From an uncultured Anaerolineaceae bacterium (GTDB taxonomy: Bacteria > Chloroflexota > Anaerolineae > Anaerolineales > Anaerolineaceae): a stretch of DNA of 10,017 nt. The stretch's first letter is position 1. The number at the start of each line of letters is the position of its first letter. The stretch lies in NCBI GenBank assembly GCA_937894825.1, contig CALCQT010000257.1, forward strand, positions 1 to 10,017, given 5' to 3'. Shown here one piece after another: positions 1 to 6,587 of this stretch. A program made the translations under genes and the position numbers. The notes beneath the pieces were generated by a model, which ran no database searches, was not told the origin of the DNA, and saw nothing but the letters and a program-made list of their open reading frames with translations.

Positions 1-401
1 AACTCTGTAAGCCCGGAAAAATCAAGAAGCTCTTTGATCTTCCCGGTTTGTTGATCATACGGAATGCTTTGCGCATCTGCAAAGAATCGCATATTTTCCA
101 TCACCGTTAATTCCGGCGAGATCGTAAACTGTTGGGCAACGTACCCAATTCTCTCCCGGATCCGATATGGATCGCGCATGGAATCAAAGCCAAAAATGGA
201 AGCGGATCCTTTTGTCGGGGTCATCAGGCCAAGGATCAGGCGGGTCAATGTCGTTTTCCCAGCCCCGTCCGGTCCGATCAGACCGAAGATTTCACCGCGG
301 TTAACCTGCAAGTTCACATCATCGACTGCAGTGTTGACTTTCCCGCCATAGAGCCTGAACTGCTTCTGAAGCCCATTTGTTGAGATCGCAATTTCGTTCA
401 T
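1..401 (-). CDS. ABC transporter ATP-binding protein (YbhF-like), N-terminal 133 residues, cut by window edge
   Basis: Nucleotide-binding subunit expected to energise the two membrane permeases encoded just upstream on the same strand. Translating the reverse strand from the ATG at 401-399 gives an open frame to the window edge. It shows a Walker A loop GPDGAGKTT at residues 43-51 and a Q-loop in GYVAQQF at about 86-92. The segment between them (LMTPTKGSASIFGFD) is typical of ABC-2 drug and polymer exporter ATPases. The signature motif and Walker B lie beyond the edge. The start has a weak AAAGGA site and lies 15 bp after the permease stop, so it is the third gene of one operon. Whether it carries one ATPase domain or the tandem pair found in E. 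coli YbhF cannot be seen here. The ABC ATPase call is secure; the substrate is unknown. Confidence 0.93.
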   Translation of the reverse strand, partial: MNEIAISTNGLQKQFRLYGGKVNTAVDDVNLQVNRGEIFGLIGPDGAGKTTLTRLILGLMTPTKGSASIFGFDSMRDPYRIRERIGYVAQQFTISPELTVMENMRFFADAQSIPYDQQTGKIKELLDFSGLTE

Positions 402-416
402 TTTTTCCTTTCGTGA

Positions 417-1568
417 TTAATCCAATCGTTTACGAGAGAGCAGCGGCAGCGTGCAAAGCAAAATAGCACAGAACCCGAATAACACACCGACATTTTTCCA
501 TAACGCAATATTACTGATGCCAACCCCTTTGATCATAATTCCACGGACAATCGGCAGGAAGTAGGTCATAGGAAGCAGACCGCCGATAAATTTTGCCCAT
601 TCCGGCATAGGCATTCTGGAAAAAACCAGGCCGCTCAACAGAAAACTGAACAAAAGGATCAACGCCGCAATCTGTTGGATTTGGTTTTGATTGGATGCCA
701 GTGTAGAAATCAACATACCAATGCCCAGGCTGCTGAAAATAAAAATGAAAGAAAGTAACAGATATAGCCAAAAACTTCCTTTGAATTCCACTCCAAACCA
801 GAAATGTCCAAAAAAATGAACCAACAGCAGTTCAAACAGACAAAGCACGATGTAAGGTACAATCTTGCCAAGAATATTTTCCAGTGGGCGGATCGGCGTT
901 GCCAGCAGTTGTTCGGCTCCTCCTAATTCCCTTTCCCGAACGATCGTCGTTGCTACGCCAATAATCGCGAACATTTGAAGAATAATTGCCACGACTCCTG
1001 GAATAATAAATTTCAAATCCTCACGGTTGGGGTTATATAGTGTCTGAACTGAGGTTGTTATCGACATTTCAGTGGGATCAGCGGGTAATACCATTTCGTT
1101 GTTTTGTATGTCTTTCACCAACAGTTGCAGAGAATACTGTTGGGCAATTACGTTGGCCGCCGCAAAGGATGATTGCAATGTGAACAGGTCAGATCCATCC
1201 AGCATAAAGGAGACAGACCCCTCCCCGCGGGCAATCTTCTCACTGAGCTTCGACGGAATAATCAGTCCCGCCTTTACTTTTCCTTCGTCGATAGCCGCAA
1301 CGACCTCCTTATTGCCTGATACCGTCATTGCGACATCAAAAAATTGGCTGTTCGTATACGCATTAATCAATTCACGGCTTCCTTGATCCTGGCTTTGATC
1401 AAAAATGGCCATCGGAATATGTTCAATCGTAAAAACGGCGGAATAAGCCAACAAAAAAAGTTCAATAATTGGAATAACAAGCATCATTACCAACGTGCTC
1501 CGGTCACGTAAAAGCAGGATCACTTCTTTGCGAACCACAGCCTGAAATCTTTGTCTTGATTTATTCAT
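417..1568 (-). CDS. ABC-2 type transporter permease (YbhR/YbhS-like), second gene of export operon
   Basis: Integral membrane subunit of an ABC-2 exporter, 383 residues. One N-terminal membrane segment (about 27-46) is followed by a large extracytoplasmic domain (about 47-186), then five more predicted segments (about 187-209, 237-257, 266-289, 298-316, 357-377). The conserved cytoplasmic motif of the family is visible as VRERELGGAEQLLATPI at about 210-226. The frame is open 31 codons further upstream, but I chose the ATG at 1568 because AGGAGG (1573-1578) lies just before it, the residues upstream are not family-like, and the longer form would run far into the upstream permease gene. It starts 8 bp after that gene's stop and is clearly its paralogue: both begin with a basic KE...RD segment and end in RK(R/Q)LD. 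The pair probably forms a heterodimer. Substrate unknown; drugs or bile-acid-like compounds are possible by family only. Confidence 0.93.
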   Translation of the reverse strand: MNKSRQRFQAVVRKEVILLLRDRSTLVMMLVIPIIELFLLAYSAVFTIEHIPMAIFDQSQDQGSRELINAYTNSQFFDVAMTVSGNKEVVAAIDEGKVKAGLIIPSKLSEKIARGEGSVSFMLDGSDLFTLQSSFAAANVIAQQYSLQLLVKDIQNNEMVLPADPTEMSITTSVQTLYNPNREDLKFIIPGVVAIILQMFAIIGVATTIVRERELGGAEQLLATPIRPLENILGKIVPYIVLCLFELLLVHFFGHFWFGVEFKGSFWLYLLLSFIFIFSSLGIGMLISTLASNQNQIQQIAALILLFSFLLSGLVFSRMPMPEWAKFIGGLLPMTYFLPIVRGIMIKGVGISNIALWKNVGVLFGFCAILLCTLPLLSRKRLD

Positions 1569-1576
1569 TTTTCCTC

Positions 1577-2710
1577 CTAATCCAACTGTTTCCTGAACAT
1601 CTTCGATGTCAGAAAGATGATCACCACGACATAAATCACAAGCATGCAAGCCATCGGCCATAGAAGACCTATTCCAATCCCCTTGTTCATAACGCCGCGG
1701 ACCATTGGAAGAAAATAAGTCATCGGGAACAGATACCCGATCCAGTTGAGAACCACTGGCATTTGCGAACGGGGGAATGCAAAACCGCTGACCGAAAGCG
1801 AGATGAGTGTCAGCATAATATTGTATTGAAAAGCCTGTTTCTGATTTTTCGAAACCGTTGAGACCAACAAGCCGAGTCCAACACTGGCCAGGATATAGAT
1901 CAATGCCATTACAATAAATTCAGCCAGGTTTCCTTTGAACGGGACCTTAAAGTAAATTACACCTACAAAAAGAATCAGTGCTAAATTCGCCAAAAGCAGA
2001 AACAAATTCGGAATCATCTTTCCAATCAGTAATTCAAGAGCCGTGATCGGTGTAACCAAAACCTGCTCCATTGTCCCGATTTCCCGTTCCCGAACGACGG
2101 AGACAGCAACCAAAGCAATCGCCTGCACCTGAAGAATCATGGCGATCAAACCGGGGATCACAAACCAGAGATCGGTCAGATCCGGATTGTAAAGAATCTT
2201 GGTTTGAGCTTCCAACGGATCTTCCGTAACTAATTCTGAAACACCGGGAACCCGAGAAATTGTCTCCTTTAACACAGAGATAGCATGTTCCTGCCCCACG
2301 ATATTCGCATTGTTATAAGCTGAAAGTGAGACGAACGGATCTGCTCCATCGACCATGATCAGCACATTCCCGTCACCCCGGTCAATTTTTTCAGTGAAGT
2401 CAGAGGGAATGATCACAGCAGCTTGAACCCGGTTTTCATCTATCGCTTTCTTTGCATCTAACTGACTTAATAATGTTTCTCTGATATCAAAATATTCAGA
2501 ATTAACGAGACTATCCAGATATGCCCTGCTGGCGATATCCATGCTTAGATCCACCACTGCCGTCGGAATATGCCTGACATTCATACTGATTGCAAATCCA
2601 AACAAAACGATTTGGATCAACGGCAGAAGAAGCGACATAACCATTGTCGGCTTATCACGAATAATTGCCGTTCTTTCTTTCTTGATTACTGCAAGTATTC
2701 TTTCGAGCAT
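1577..2710 (-). CDS. ABC-2 type transporter permease (YbhS/YbhR-like), first gene of export operon
   Basis: First gene of the minus-strand export operon, 377 residues, close to the usual YbhS/YbhR length. Predicted topology is one membrane segment at about 23-42, an outer domain at about 43-181, then segments at about 182-205, 232-253, 264-286, 297-312 and 348-368. The family motif VVREREIGTMEQVLVTPI lies at about 205-222, and the FPMTYFLPMVRGVM motif near 328-341. The ATG at 2710 has an AAGGAG site in good position. The stop codon (1577-1579) overlaps the ribosome site of the next permease, so translation of the two is likely coupled. In E. coli the YbhFSR exporter is linked to the TetR-type regulator CecR and to a membrane-fusion protein. 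Here a TetR gene diverges from the operon, and no fusion protein is seen upstream. Confidence 0.94.
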   Translation of the reverse strand: MLERILAVIKKERTAIIRDKPTMVMSLLLPLIQIVLFGFAISMNVRHIPTAVVDLSMDIASRAYLDSLVNSEYFDIRETLLSQLDAKKAIDENRVQAAVIIPSDFTEKIDRGDGNVLIMVDGADPFVSLSAYNNANIVGQEHAISVLKETISRVPGVSELVTEDPLEAQTKILYNPDLTDLWFVIPGLIAMILQVQAIALVAVSVVREREIGTMEQVLVTPITALELLIGKMIPNLFLLLANLALILFVGVIYFKVPFKGNLAEFIVMALIYILASVGLGLLVSTVSKNQKQAFQYNIMLTLISLSVSGFAFPRSQMPVVLNWIGYLFPMTYFLPMVRGVMNKGIGIGLLWPMACMLVIYVVVIIFLTSKMFRKQLD

Positions 2711-2893
2711 TGATTCTCCTTATCTTAGTCTATTGTCTATATAAACTATTATGTCTTTATTTATAATAAGTTCTATTTTTAGACAACTGTCGGATATTAT
2801 GATATGATTAACCTGGAAATTCAAGATACAAAAAGCTGGTTTTGACAGAATCTATACAATTTCCTAATTTTGTATCGGAATGAGAGAAAAAAC
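2711..2893. promoter_or_regulatory. Divergent promoter region between ABC exporter operon and TetR gene
   Basis: This AT-rich 183-bp space separates the exporter operon (minus) from the TetR gene (plus), so it must hold both promoters and probably the regulator's binding site. A clear promoter is seen only for the plus strand. For the minus strand the best guess is TTGTCT (2786-2781) with TATAAA (2765-2760), but the 15-bp spacing is short. Inverted heptamers TTGTCTA (2733-2739) and TAGACAA (2780-2786) flank the minus-strand -10 area, and a degenerate direct copy TAGTCTA lies at 2726-2732. No compact TetR-style palindrome is obvious. Confidence 0.5.
2842..2870 (+). promoter_or_regulatory. Sigma-70-type promoter for first TetR gene
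   Basis: TTGACA at 2842-2847 is followed, after an ideal 17-bp spacer, by TAATTT at 2865-2870. Transcription would start near 2877. That falls downstream of an in-frame TTG at 2870 and so favours the ATG at 2894 as the translation start. Confidence 0.65.
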
Positions 2894-3472
2894 ATGCTGA
2901 AAGATACAGAAAAAAAAGAAAAAATTGGAGCCATTCGGACGCGGAAGCTGTTAAGTGACGCACTCATAAGAATAATGGAAACGACATCCTTCGAAAGCAT
3001 ATCCGTAAAAACCATCTGTGAAGAGTCGTTAATACCAAGAGCGACTTTTTACAACTATTTTGAGGATAAATATGTGCTCTTAAAATATTGCATTCAGGTC
3101 GTTCAGGAAGCTTCCGAACCCACAAAAATTAGCAGTCTCTCTCGCGAAGACCATCTCACAAAATTGATCAATAATGTGATCGACTATATATTGAAAAACA
3201 AAAAAATATTTCAGAATATTAGCCGGACAAATTCAAACGGAGTCGTTTTTTTTGAAATCCAAAAATATCTCGCGGCGGACATAACAGACAAGCTTAATGA
3301 GATTGAAAATAGAAATACCACGATTCCACCGGAAGTAATCGCCATTTACTATTCCAGTGCAATTGTGTTCACAGCCAAGTGGTGGTTGGAAACCGAATCG
3401 CCGTTCACAAGAAAGGATCTTGTCAGGTATATGGAATTATTAATCGACCAGAAAATTCTCTTTGGGAATTAG
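2894..3472 (+). CDS. TetR/AcrR-family transcriptional regulator, divergent from ABC exporter operon
   Basis: DNA-binding repressor-type protein of 192 residues. The N-terminal three-helix domain covers about residues 12-62. Its helix-turn-helix runs from ISVKTICEESLIP to RATFYNYFEDK (about 36-58), where TFYNYF is the standard TetR recognition-helix ending. The rest is a helical ligand and dimer domain, not recognisable by name but similar in size and layout to DhaS-type TetR C-termini. The frame is open from a TTG at 2870, but the promoter at 2842-2870 would start RNA downstream of it, so I chose ATG 2894, with a weak GAGAGA site. Divergent placement next to the exporter operon suggests it represses that operon and perhaps itself; this is inference. 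The gene is notably AT-rich: 21 of 60 bases are G or C at 3001-3060, against 38 of 60 at 4921-4980. Confidence 0.9.
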   Translation: MLKDTEKKEKIGAIRTRKLLSDALIRIMETTSFESISVKTICEESLIPRATFYNYFEDKYVLLKYCIQVVQEASEPTKISSLSREDHLTKLINNVIDYILKNKKIFQNISRTNSNGVVFFEIQKYLAADITDKLNEIENRNTTIPPEVIAIYYSSAIVFTAKWWLETESPFTRKDLVRYMELLIDQKILFGN

Positions 3473-3527
3473 CTCAAATCATTTTTACCTTTGATATTCA
3501 TTATCATACCCAAATTACTTTTAGTTC

Positions 3528-3556
3528 TTGACAAATCAAATTATCCTGCCTATAAT
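3528..3556 (+). promoter_or_regulatory. Fully consensus sigma-70 promoter for second TetR gene
   Basis: TTGACA at 3528-3533 and TATAAT at 3551-3556, separated by exactly 17 bp, match the consensus at all twelve positions. The predicted transcription start near 3563 falls inside the palindromic operator that begins at 3557. A bound repressor would therefore block initiation, and a promoter this strong makes sense if it is normally held off. Confidence 0.85.
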
Positions 3557-3584
3557 ATGAATGAAAATAAATATATTCATTCAT
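3557..3584. promoter_or_regulatory. Palindromic operator copy 1 (autoregulatory site of second TetR)
   Basis: Perfect 8-bp inverted repeats ATGAATGA (3557-3564) and TCATTCAT (3577-3584) flank a 12-bp AT-rich spacer, giving a 28-bp site. It abuts the -10 box at 3551-3556. A near-identical site occurs at 4215-4242 with the same spacing and almost the same spacer, so it is a conserved element and not a chance palindrome. Size and symmetry suit a TetR-family dimer or pair of dimers. Confidence 0.82.
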
Positions 3585-3606
3585 ATCCGAAGAACAGGAA
3601 CAGTAC

Positions 3607-4188
3607 ATGGAAGACAAGAAAAAAAGGATCTACGATTGCGGAAAGGAACTATTCAGCAGTAAAGGATTCAAAGACACTAACATATCCGAAATCACCCAAA
3701 TGGCCGGCATCGCTGTCGGCACCTTTTACAACTATTACGATTCCAAAGAAAAACTCTTCATGGATATCTTTTTGGAAGAGAACACGCAACTGAAAAAAGA
3801 AACGCTTGAAAAACTGGACCTGAGCCAAAACCCATTGGATGTAGCCAAACAAATGATGGCCCTGAACATGACAGGCATGAACGCGAATCCGATCCTGCGG
3901 GAATGGTCAAACCGGGCTGTTTTCGAAAAGATCGAGCAGCTTTTCCTTGAAGAAAAAGGAATGGACGCGCTTGATTTTCTATACGACACCTTCCTCCAGC
4001 TTGTCCGTCAATGGCAGGAAGAGGGAAAAATGCGCAAAGACATCGACAGCAAAATGATCATGATGATTTTTTCGGCCATCATTAATACCGAGATGCACAA
4101 AGAAGAGATCGGCGTTGAATACTTCCCTGAATTGATTGAAGTGATGACAGAACTCGTCATGAAAGGTCTGATGGACTGCTCCAAATAA
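3607..4188 (+). CDS. TetR/AcrR-family transcriptional regulator, predicted regulator of the flavinylation cluster
   Basis: A 193-residue TetR-type regulator of typical length. The N-terminal DNA-binding domain shows the classic pattern: KKRIYDCGKELFSSKGF (about 5-21), NISEITQMAGIAVGTFYNYY (about 25-44), then DSKEKLF (45-51). The C-terminal part (about 60-193) is helical and should hold the ligand pocket and dimer interface; I cannot name its ligand. The ATG at 3607 has AGGA at 3596-3599, 7 bp upstream. The gene is its own transcription unit, with a consensus promoter at 3528-3556 and an intrinsic terminator that overlaps its last codons. Matching palindromes lie before it and again before the apbE-like gene. 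From this I infer that it represses itself and the downstream redox cluster. Its sequence differs clearly from the neighbouring TetR at 2894, so the two are not a recent duplication. Confidence 0.93.
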   Translation: MEDKKKRIYDCGKELFSSKGFKDTNISEITQMAGIAVGTFYNYYDSKEKLFMDIFLEENTQLKKETLEKLDLSQNPLDVAKQMMALNMTGMNANPILREWSNRAVFEKIEQLFLEEKGMDALDFLYDTFLQLVRQWQEEGKMRKDIDSKMIMMIFSAIINTEMHKEEIGVEYFPELIEVMTELVMKGLMDCSK

Positions 4189-4206
4189 AATGGGCAGTTT
4201 TTTTTT
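4175..4206 (+). terminator. Intrinsic terminator of second TetR gene
   Basis: A 7-bp stem pairs ACTGCTC (4175-4181) with GGGCAGT (4192-4198), including one T-G wobble, around a 10-base loop. A run of nine T residues follows (4198-4206). The stop codon (4186-4188) lies in the loop. It should separate TetR transcription from the cluster starting at 4356, which then needs its own promoter. Confidence 0.75.
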
Positions 4207-4242
4207 GAGATCTTATGAATGAAGATAAATATATTCATTCGG
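4205..4242 (+). promoter_or_regulatory. Operator copy 2 with candidate promoter for flavinylation cluster
   Basis: ATGAATGA at 4215-4222 is repeated in inverted form as TCATTC at 4235-4240 with the same 12-bp spacing as the site at 3557-3584. The two spacers differ at a single base, and the last two bases of the right half-site (GG at 4241-4242) are not conserved. A possible promoter overlaps it: TTGAGA at 4205-4210, just after the terminator, with TATATT at 4230-4235 (19-bp spacer, longer than ideal) inside the operator. The operator match is firm; the exact promoter is tentative. RNA starting here would carry a leader of about 110 bases. Confidence 0.75.
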
Positions 4243-4355
4243 GCTGAAGATGAAAGCGGAACAGTCATCGCTTCAATACAGATTGGCCACAAAACAACTA
4301 CACGAAATTTACGATTTTTATTTGCGATTAACAAGGCAAAAAAGAGGCAAAATCA

Positions 4356-5312
4356 ATGACAGCATTTGCGGAATACACCGGATTTAGCATGAATACAGAA
4401 GTGACTTGGAAGATATACAATGGCTATACGCAAAATATGGAAGAATCCACCAAAGCAGAACTTGCCCGACTTGAAAACATGCTGAGCCGCTTCGTTCCGG
4501 ACAGTGAAATCACGCAGATCAATCAGTCGGCCGGGAAAGAGTCGGTCGCCATCTCCGATGAAACCTTCGAAATCCTCTCGGCCGCGGTTCGGTTGTCCGT
4601 TCTCTCTCAGGGCGCATTTGACATTACCATCGGGCCGCTGATCGATTTATGGGACTACAAACACGCCACTCAGCCACCAGAAGGAACAAAAATCCGCCAA
4701 ACGCTGGATCTGGTCAATTTTCGTGACCTGCTGCTGGATGAGGACAAATGTACGGCGAAACTGCGCAAAGCGGGTCAGTCCATCGATCTGGGCGGTATCG
4801 GCAAAGGCTATGCCAGTGACCGCTGTCTGGAACTCTTTGCCCGCGGCGTAATCGAATCGGCCTTCGTCAACATCGGCGGGAACGTCTCCGTCCTCGGCAG
4901 CAAGCCCGACGGCACAGCCTGGAGGGTCGGCATCCGGCATCCCCGCCAAAACGGGAATTTGATCGGCGCTGTGGAAGCCAGCGGGGAGTCGGTGGTCACT
5001 TCCGGCGATTATGAACGTTTCTTCATCGATTTGGAAGGGCGGTGCTGGCACCACATCCTGAACCCCATCAGCGGATATCCGGCCGACTCCGGGTTGATCA
5101 GCGCAACGGTCATCGCGGCCGATGCCCTGATGGCCGACGCGCTTTCGACTGCCATCTTTATCGCCGGGATGGAGCGCGGGCTCGGGCTTCTACACCAATT
5201 CCCGCAAACGGAAGCCGTCTTAATTGATCAGAAACAACAGGTTTTCATCACACAGGGGTTGAAGGACCGTTATCAAAGCGCGGACAGAATACTGGTCAGC
5301 GCTATATTGTGA
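4356..5312 (+). CDS. apbE: ApbE-family FAD:protein FMN transferase
   Basis: ApbE enzymes split FAD and attach FMN through a phosphoester bond to a Thr or Ser of target flavoproteins, in a Mg-dependent reaction. The 318 residues match the family from end to end: a MGT-like start (SMNTEVT, 11-17), LENMLSRFVPDSEITQIN (39-56), DLGGIGKGYASD (144-155), FVNIGGN (170-176), TSGDYERFF (215-223), HHILNPISGYP (232-242) and DALSTAIF (261-268). The Asp and Thr of that last motif are the expected metal-binding positions (D261, T265). The start is ATG 4356, with GAGG at 4344-4347. An in-frame stop at 4329-4331 rules out a longer N-terminus, so there is no signal peptide or lipobox, whereas many ApbE proteins are exported. 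The next gene, 13 bp on, encodes a likely substrate. It is the first gene of the cluster behind operator copy 2. Confidence 0.95.
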   Translation: MTAFAEYTGFSMNTEVTWKIYNGYTQNMEESTKAELARLENMLSRFVPDSEITQINQSAGKESVAISDETFEILSAAVRLSVLSQGAFDITIGPLIDLWDYKHATQPPEGTKIRQTLDLVNFRDLLLDEDKCTAKLRKAGQSIDLGGIGKGYASDRCLELFARGVIESAFVNIGGNVSVLGSKPDGTAWRVGIRHPRQNGNLIGAVEASGESVVTSGDYERFFIDLEGRCWHHILNPISGYPADSGLISATVIAADALMADALSTAIFIAGMERGLGLLHQFPQTEAVLIDQKQQVFITQGLKDRYQSADRILVSAIL

Positions 5313-5325
5313 AAAAGGATCAAAA

Positions 5326-5784
5326 ATGGACCAAACAGTAAAAAAGAAGGGGAAACTCAGAATGTGGCTCGTGATCATACTTATTATTGTTGGCGTCATC
5401 ATCCTCGCGCTTGGCGGTGGATTGATGATCAGCGCGACCGGCCGGCGTGAAGCGGCTGCCATAACAATCGGTGATGTGGACTTCACGAACTTGCGGGATG
5501 GGTCCTACACCGGAGAATATATCGGAACGAAGGATCACTCCAGGGACACCTCCGTCGAAGTGACCATCTCCGGGGGTGAGATTGCTGATGTCAAAATATT
5601 GAAAGGGGCTTTGAATAAAGAAGGGAAACCGGCCGAACTGACCGGGGGAAAAAGCGTCGCTGATTTATTCAAAAATGTGACTGCGTCGCAATCGCTGCAG
5701 GTAGATGTCATCAGCGGTGCAACCCTCACATCGAAAACCCATCTGAAAGCGCTTGAGAACGCGCTCGTGCAAGCCCAGGAATAA
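5326..5784 (+). CDS. Membrane-anchored FMN-binding domain protein, predicted ApbE substrate
   Basis: Small electron-carrier protein of 152 residues. A basic N-terminus (KKKGKLR, 6-12) precedes one strong membrane segment (about 13-36), which by the positive-inside rule places the rest outside the cytoplasm. Residues about 58-150 form an FMN_bind domain like those of NqrC and RnfG: DGSYTGEY (58-65), VEVTISGGEIADVKIL (77-92), then DVISGATLTS at 127-136. That segment fits the D-x-x-S/T-G-A-T flavinylation motif, so T133 is the predicted FMN attachment residue. The protein is much shorter than NqrC or RnfG, close to a bare anchor plus one domain. It lies 13 bp after apbE with an AAAGGA ribosome site. 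Electron donor and acceptor are unknown; no Nqr or Rnf subunits are in the window. Confidence 0.93.
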   Translation: MDQTVKKKGKLRMWLVIILIIVGVIILALGGGLMISATGRREAAAITIGDVDFTNLRDGSYTGEYIGTKDHSRDTSVEVTISGGEIADVKILKGALNKEGKPAELTGGKSVADLFKNVTASQSLQVDVISGATLTSKTHLKALENALVQAQE

Positions 5785-5802
5785 TCACCGGAGAAGGAAC
5801 CT

Positions 5803-6489
5803 ATGAATTCAGTCGTCAATAACATCGTCGAAAGGGGAAAAGGCTCGACCGCGTCCAGGACACAAAACGTTCTGATCATTTTGGGCATCGTATCCTCGAT
5901 TCTTTACCTCGTCATCGACAGTCTCGCATCGGTGATATGGCAGGATTACAGCCCTATTTCGCAAACCGTCAGCGAATACATCGCGATTGACGCGCCAACC
6001 AGGCCGCTGGTAACCATCCTTTTTATTGTCTATGATCTGCTGATTTTTGCCTTCGGAATTGGCGTGATCCGCGCTGCCGCCGGGAAGACATCGCTCAAAA
6101 TCGCGGGAGGCCTGATCATTGCAAAAGAGGTACTCGGATTGGCAGCGACGATCTTTTTCCCGATCCATCTGCGCGGCGTGCAAGCTGATTTTTCAGATAC
6201 AATGCACGGAACACTGACAGCGGCAGGCGTTTTTCTTTGCATGTTCCCGGCAATGATCGCGGGAGCCATCGCCTGTCCGGGTAGATTTCGCATCTATTCC
6301 ATCATCACGATGATCCTGTTCGTAATTTTTGGAGTTCTGGCCGGATCGGATCAACCAAAATACACTGCCAATTTATCGACGCCCTTGATGGGAGTCTGGG
6401 AGCGTTTGAATATCTATGGCTACATGATCTGGATTGTCGTCCTGTCGATCATGCTTTTACGACAGCAGCGGCTACGTGCACAGGTCTGA
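5803..6489 (+). CDS. DUF998-like six-span integral membrane protein
   Basis: Membrane protein of 228 residues with six predicted segments at about 22-45, 68-90, 97-120, 134-158, 162-181 and 202-220. The short loop YSPISQTVSEYIAIDAPTR (49-67) between the first two segments and the F-P residues ending the third resemble the DUF998 family, for which I know no established biochemical function. The two histidines, H122 and H135, sit near the ends of segments 3 and 4 on the same membrane face, so a bis-histidine heme pair spanning the membrane is not evident. The ATG at 5803 has a strong GGAGAAGGA site (5790-5798), 18 bp after the FMN-binding gene's stop. Position in the cluster suggests work with the FMN protein, for example as a membrane partner; this is inference. 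The family assignment is by eye. Confidence 0.85.
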   Translation: MNSVVNNIVERGKGSTASRTQNVLIILGIVSSILYLVIDSLASVIWQDYSPISQTVSEYIAIDAPTRPLVTILFIVYDLLIFAFGIGVIRAAAGKTSLKIAGGLIIAKEVLGLAATIFFPIHLRGVQADFSDTMHGTLTAAGVFLCMFPAMIAGAIACPGRFRIYSIITMILFVIFGVLAGSDQPKYTANLSTPLMGVWERLNIYGYMIWIVVLSIMLLRQQRLRAQV

Positions 6490-6491
6490 TT

Positions 6492-6587
6492 ATGCGTAAC
6501 ATCTTCAAAAACGGATCATACCGGATCATCATGCAAACGATCGATTTATCCGGGTTCTTCGGAACAATTTTGGGAGGTTCCCAGTGA
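6492..6587 (+). CDS. Possible 31-codon small ORF overlapping the flavodoxin start
   Basis: An ATG at 6492 opens a frame of 31 codons ending in TGA at 6585-6587. It begins 2 bp after the DUF998-like gene's stop, and its TGA overlaps the flavodoxin GTG start as GTGA. It thus fills the gap of about 94 bp exactly, which is otherwise long for this cluster. The peptide is mildly hydrophobic at its end (DLSGFFGTILGG) with basic residues at the front. The ribosome site is weak (AGGT at 6482-6485). It may be a real small protein, a coupling peptide, or chance. No family recognised. Confidence 0.3.
   Translation: MRNIFKNGSYRIIMQTIDLSGFFGTILGGSQ

Noticed and set aside
64..383. Two plus-strand ORFs over the ABC ATPase
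   Set aside because: The reverse strand encodes an intact Walker A and Q-loop across the same bases, so these are shadows.
1569..1661. 31-codon N-terminal extension of the second permease (ATG near 1661)
   Set aside because: It overlaps the upstream permease coding region, is unlike the family N-terminus, and a strong AGGAGG site marks ATG 1568.
2870..2893. Longer TetR form starting at TTG 2870
   Set aside because: The TTG overlaps the -10 box of the promoter at 2842-2870, so the predicted mRNA would begin after it.
3454..3470. Hairpin at the end of the first TetR gene as a terminator
   Set aside because: The 7-bp stem with a 3-base loop is AT-rich, lies inside the coding sequence, and has no T run directly after it.
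4647..5054. 135-codon minus-strand ORF inside apbE
   Set aside because: It is antisense to a strongly conserved ApbE frame and its translation shows no family features.
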